Below are positions 6,194 through 8,383 of a stretch of 8,383 bases of DNA, piece after piece (position 1 is the first letter of the stretch; each line of letters begins with the position of its first letter). The position numbers were made by a program, and so were the translations under genes. A model generated the notes under the pieces. It worked only from the letters and a program-made list of their open reading frames with translations. It was not told the DNA's origin and did not search any database. The DNA comes from Nitrospirota bacterium. Its GTDB lineage: Bacteria > Nitrospirota > Thermodesulfovibrionia > Thermodesulfovibrionales > SM23-35. Where the stretch lies: the NCBI GenBank assembly GCA_029883145.1, contig JAOUJR010000067.1:1-8383 (forward strand), written 5' to 3'.

Positions 6194-6944
6194 TCAGTAT
6201 CTCCTTTGCAAGGGATAGATAACTCTGTGCTCCTCTTGATCGAACATCATATAAAATTGCTGGTTTTCCATGGCTTGGCGCCTCTCCAAGTGTAACATTT
6301 CTCGGAATTACAGTGGAATACACCTTATCACCAAAATGCTTTCTCACCTCATCAGCAACCTCACTCGATAAATTATTTCTCGCATCAAACATGGTGAGCA
6401 GTATTCCTTCGATATCGAGGTCAGGATTAAAAGAACTTCTCACAAGACGAAGTGTCCTCGTGAGGAGTCCAAGACCTTCAAGTGCATAATATTCACACTG
6501 CACAGGGATTATGACAGAGTCAGCAGCAACAAGTGCATTTAATGTGAGCAGCCCGAGTGAAGGAGGGCAGTCAATAAATATATAACGATAGTTTTCTCTG
6601 ATTGAGCTTATCGCATTGTACAGAACTCTCTCCCTTCCTTCTTTACCCACAAGCTCTACCTCCACCCCGAGGAGGTCAATGGTGGAAGGTAAGAGATTCA
6701 AATGCTCCATGGGAGTTGTTTTCAGAGTGTCACTAATCTCGCATCTGCTTGCAAAAACATCATAGAGGCTTTTATCAAGGTCTTCCTTTGATACCCCAAG
6801 TCCGGTTGTTGCATTTCCCTGGGGGTCAGTGTCTATGAGGAGTATGTCTTTCCCCGCGAGAGCAATTGATGCGGCAAGATTGATGGCAGTCGTTGTCTTC
6901 CCAACACCGCCTTTCTGGTTTACTATTGTGATAACTTTTCCCAT
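6165..6944 (-). CDS. parA: Chromosome partitioning ATPase ParA (Soj)
   Basis: This 259-residue protein is of the short chromosomal ParA/Soj type, without the N-terminal DNA-binding domain of plasmid ParA. It has the deviant Walker A KGGVGKTT (11-18) with the signature lysine K11, then DTDPQGN (38-44), and Walker B with IDCPPSLG (123-130). The VIPRNVTLGEAPSHGKP segment near the C terminus is typical. It binds nucleoid DNA as an ATP dimer and is released by ParB, moving origins apart. The ATG at 6944 has no recognisable Shine-Dalgarno sequence (upstream bases read CATCCCCGCAAAACAT). Transcription probably starts from the extended -10 at 6971-6979. The gene overlaps parB by 29 bases, ensuring coupled expression. 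Confidence 0.97.
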   Translation of the reverse strand: MGKVITIVNQKGGVGKTTTAINLAASIALAGKDILLIDTDPQGNATTGLGVSKEDLDKSLYDVFASRCEISDTLKTTPMEHLNLLPSTIDLLGVEVELVGKEGRERVLYNAISSIRENYRYIFIDCPPSLGLLTLNALVAADSVIIPVQCEYYALEGLGLLTRTLRLVRSSFNPDLDIEGILLTMFDARNNLSSEVADEVRKHFGDKVYSTVIPRNVTLGEAPSHGKPAILYDVRSRGAQSYLSLAKEILNEDGVGQRS

Positions 6945-6970
6945 ATGTTTTGCGGGGATGAAACTCGATT

Positions 6971-6979
6971 ATTATAACA
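6971..6979 (-). promoter_or_regulatory. Extended -10 promoter for parAB
   Basis: On the minus strand the bases read TGTTATAAT, a perfect -10 with the TG extension. No good -35 is present (TGAATT at 17-base spacing), as is common for extended -10 promoters. A start near 6964 would give a leader of about 20 bases before the parA ATG, without a ribosome-binding sequence. Confidence 0.5.
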
Positions 6980-6987
6980 ATAATTTG

Positions 6988-6996
6988 TGATATAAT
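6988..6996 (+). promoter_or_regulatory. Extended -10 promoter for the hydrolase-birA operon
   Basis: TGATATAAT on the plus strand is a perfect -10 with the TG extension; no recognisable -35 lies upstream. A start near 7003 would place a strong ribosome site (GAGGTG, 7011-7016) and ATG 7024 immediately downstream. Its upstream edge lies 8 bases from the upstream edge of the oppositely directed extended -10 of parAB, so the two promoters compete for the same DNA. Confidence 0.5.
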
Positions 6997-7023
6997 TCAT
7001 TTAAAAGGAAGAGGTGAAAAGTT

Positions 7024-7104
7024 ATGTTACATATTATTTTTTAAATTATTATAGTTTTACTGCTGCCAATTTCTGCCTCGGCAGAAAGAAAGGGGGATAA
7101 GGCA
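7024..7104 (+). other. Interrupted signal-peptide-like extension of the hydrolase gene
   Basis: ATG 7024 has an excellent ribosome site (GAGGTG at 7011-7016, 7-base spacing) and is exactly 27 codons upstream of, and in frame with, the hydrolase ATG at 7105. The frame reads MLHIIF, TAA at 7042-7044, then IIIVLLLPISASA followed by ERKGDKA. Apart from the stop this is a credible Sec signal peptide with an A-S-A cleavage site. It may be the true N terminus with a nonsense mutation or base error, or a six-codon leader peptide. A 7-base hairpin (7070-7076 with 7081-7087, loop CTCG) lies inside it. Confidence 0.6.
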
Positions 7105-7719
7105 ATGGTAAAGGATATACACTGGCTCGGGCATGATACATTTAAAGTCGTTGGAGAAAAGGTTATCTATACAGACCCATTCAAGATTAAAAAGAAAGAT
7201 ACCGCAGATATTATCCTGATTACTCATGAGCATTTTGACCACTGTTCGCCGGATGATGTGAAAAAGATTCAGGGGACAAATACGGTAATTGTTGCAACCT
7301 CGGATTGTGCAAAAAAATTATCAGGAAAGATAAAGTTTGTGAAGCCGGGTGATAAGATTAATGTTGAAGGCATTGAGATTGAGGCTGTGCCTGCGTATAA
7401 CACGGACAAGCAGTTTCATCCAAAGGCAAATGGCTGGGTTGGGTATATATTCACAGTGAAAAGTCAGAGGATTTATATTGCAGGGGACACTGATTATATC
7501 CCTGAGATGAAGAATTTTAAGGTTGATATAGCACTTCTGCCAGTATCAGGTACCTATGTGATGACAGCAGACGAGGCTATTAAAGCTGCACTCGATATGA
7601 AGCCAAAGGTTGCAATTCCGATGCACTATGGCTCCATTGTTGGCTCAAAGGATGATGCAAAGATTTTTGCAGATGGGCTGAAAGGAAAGATTGAGGTAGT
7701 AATACTGCAGGAAGAATAG
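7105..7719 (+). CDS. UlaG-like metallo-beta-lactamase-fold hydrolase
   Basis: This 204-residue protein is of the COG2220 (UlaG-like) branch of the metallo-beta-lactamase superfamily. Metal-binding motifs are HEHFDH (41-46), H105 in QFHPKANGWVGY, D128 in AGDTDYIPEM and H174 in IPMHYGS. The N-terminal HWLGHDTFK is typical of the family. All expected ligands for a two-metal site are present. Substrates of this branch vary widely (sugar-lactone phosphates, N-acyl lipids and others), so none is assigned. The ATG at 7105 has its own good ribosome site (AAGGGGGAT, 7090-7098) and would give a cytoplasmic enzyme. However, an in-frame upstream start with a signal-like sequence is broken by TAA 7042-7044, so the ancestral protein may have been exported. 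The stop overlaps the birA start by one base. Confidence 0.88.
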   Translation: MVKDIHWLGHDTFKVVGEKVIYTDPFKIKKKDTADIILITHEHFDHCSPDDVKKIQGTNTVIVATSDCAKKLSGKIKFVKPGDKINVEGIEIEAVPAYNTDKQFHPKANGWVGYIFTVKSQRIYIAGDTDYIPEMKNFKVDIALLPVSGTYVMTADEAIKAALDMKPKVAIPMHYGSIVGSKDDAKIFADGLKGKIEVVILQEE

Positions 7720-8383
7720 TGTTGAAAATCGAGGCTATAAAAGCAAAGATAAAAGGTGAAATCGGCAGAGAGATTTTCTTTTATGAGACTGTTGGTTCGA
7801 CAAATACAATTGCAACGCAGCTTGCTGAAAAAGGTGCTCAAGAAGGTACTGTTGTACTTGCTGACAGCCAGGAAAAAGGCAGGGGGAGACTCGGCAGACA
7901 TTGGGTATCACCGCCTGGTGTAAACGTATATATGAGTATAATCCTGAGGCCGAAGATAAAACCTGAAGATGTGACGCTTCTTACAATAATGGCTGCTGTC
8001 GGTTGTACATCTGCACTCAGAAAAATGACAGGACTAAACGTTACGATAAAGTGGCCGAATGATCTCACAGTCTCTGATAAAAAAATAGGCGGAATTCTTA
8101 CAGAGGTAAAGACAGCCCCTGAAAGAATTATCTTTGCTATTATGGGTATAGGGATAAATGTAAATATGGATTCGAACGCATTCCCCGATGAAATAAAGCA
8201 AATAGCGACGTCTGTGAAAAATGAGACTGATAGACTGTATCCAAGGGAAATAATAATTGCAGAAGTATTTAATGAGATCAGTCCCAGGTATAAAACGCTT
8301 AATGAGATGAAAAAGAATATGCTTCTTTCCGAATGGCAGAAGATGACATCAACTCTCGGAAGAAAAGTTCAAGTAATCATTGG
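7719..8383 (+). CDS. birA: Biotin--protein ligase BirA, partial (3' end beyond window)
   Basis: The frame is open from GTG 7719 to the right edge (221 codons). It attaches biotin, via biotinyl-5'-AMP, to the carboxyl-carrier subunit of acetyl-CoA carboxylase or other carboxylases. Motifs are ETVGSTN (23-29), the biotin/ATP loop GRGRLGRHW (54-62), KWPND (111-115), KKIGGILTE (121-129) and GIGINVN (143-149). There is no N-terminal helix-turn-helix, so this is the monofunctional class I ligase rather than a biotin-operon repressor. The small SH3-like C-terminal domain begins near the edge (TLGRKVQV) and is cut off. GTG 7719 follows AGGA (7709-7712) at 6-base spacing and overlaps the hydrolase TAG by one base; TTG 7722 is an alternative start. 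The family call is very secure. Confidence 0.95.
   Translation, partial: MLKIEAIKAKIKGEIGREIFFYETVGSTNTIATQLAEKGAQEGTVVLADSQEKGRGRLGRHWVSPPGVNVYMSIILRPKIKPEDVTLLTIMAAVGCTSALRKMTGLNVTIKWPNDLTVSDKKIGGILTEVKTAPERIIFAIMGIGINVNMDSNAFPDEIKQIATSVKNETDRLYPREIIIAEVFNEISPRYKTLNEMKKNMLLSEWQKMTSTLGRKVQVII

Overview
This window reads as ordinary chromosomal DNA from an uncultured, probably anaerobic Gram-negative bacterium. The Sec signal peptide and multihaem c-type cytochrome, the DUF4197 and DUF6125-like proteins, the chromosomal parAB pair and the moderate GC content together suggest Nitrospirota (Thermodesulfovibrio-like) or Desulfobacterota. This placement is inferred from protein character only. 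No rRNA, tRNA, CRISPR array or insertion sequence was seen.

Bases 1-3490 (+) look like one tightly packed operon: the tail of a DUF4197 protein, a four-cysteine DUF6125-like protein, a CorA-type Mg2+/Co2+ channel, and a CstA-family transporter with a GTG start. The gaps between these genes are only 18-24 bases.

Bases 3491-4195 (+) form a compact toxin-antitoxin module with its own promoter. A ribbon-helix-helix antitoxin overlaps a PIN-domain toxin by 4 bases. A palindrome lies directly on the -10/start region, as expected of an autoregulatory operator.

Bases 4315-6944 (-) carry parA, parB (overlapping parA by 29 bases) and a secreted multihaem cytochrome whose ATG overlaps the parB stop. 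The cytochrome is interrupted twice, by a -1 frameshift in an A-rich tract near 4902-4911 and by an in-frame TGA at 4807-4809. The TGA occupies exactly the place of the second cysteine of a CxxCH haem motif. With both repaired, the gene would encode about 349 residues with eight haem motifs.

Bases 6945-7023 hold two divergent extended -10 promoters set back to back. Bases 7024-8383 (+) carry a UlaG-like metallo-beta-lactamase-fold hydrolase and, overlapping its stop by one base, a biotin-protein ligase that runs off the window. In frame upstream of the hydrolase is a well-formed start with a Shine-Dalgarno sequence and a secretion-signal-like stretch, broken by a TAA.

No clearly novel system was found. 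The points most worth checking are the TGA at a haem cysteine followed by a perfect hairpin, the interrupted signal peptide, and the operator of the toxin-antitoxin module. Three coding lesions in about 2.3 kb could mean consensus sequence errors, so reads should be checked before any biological reading.
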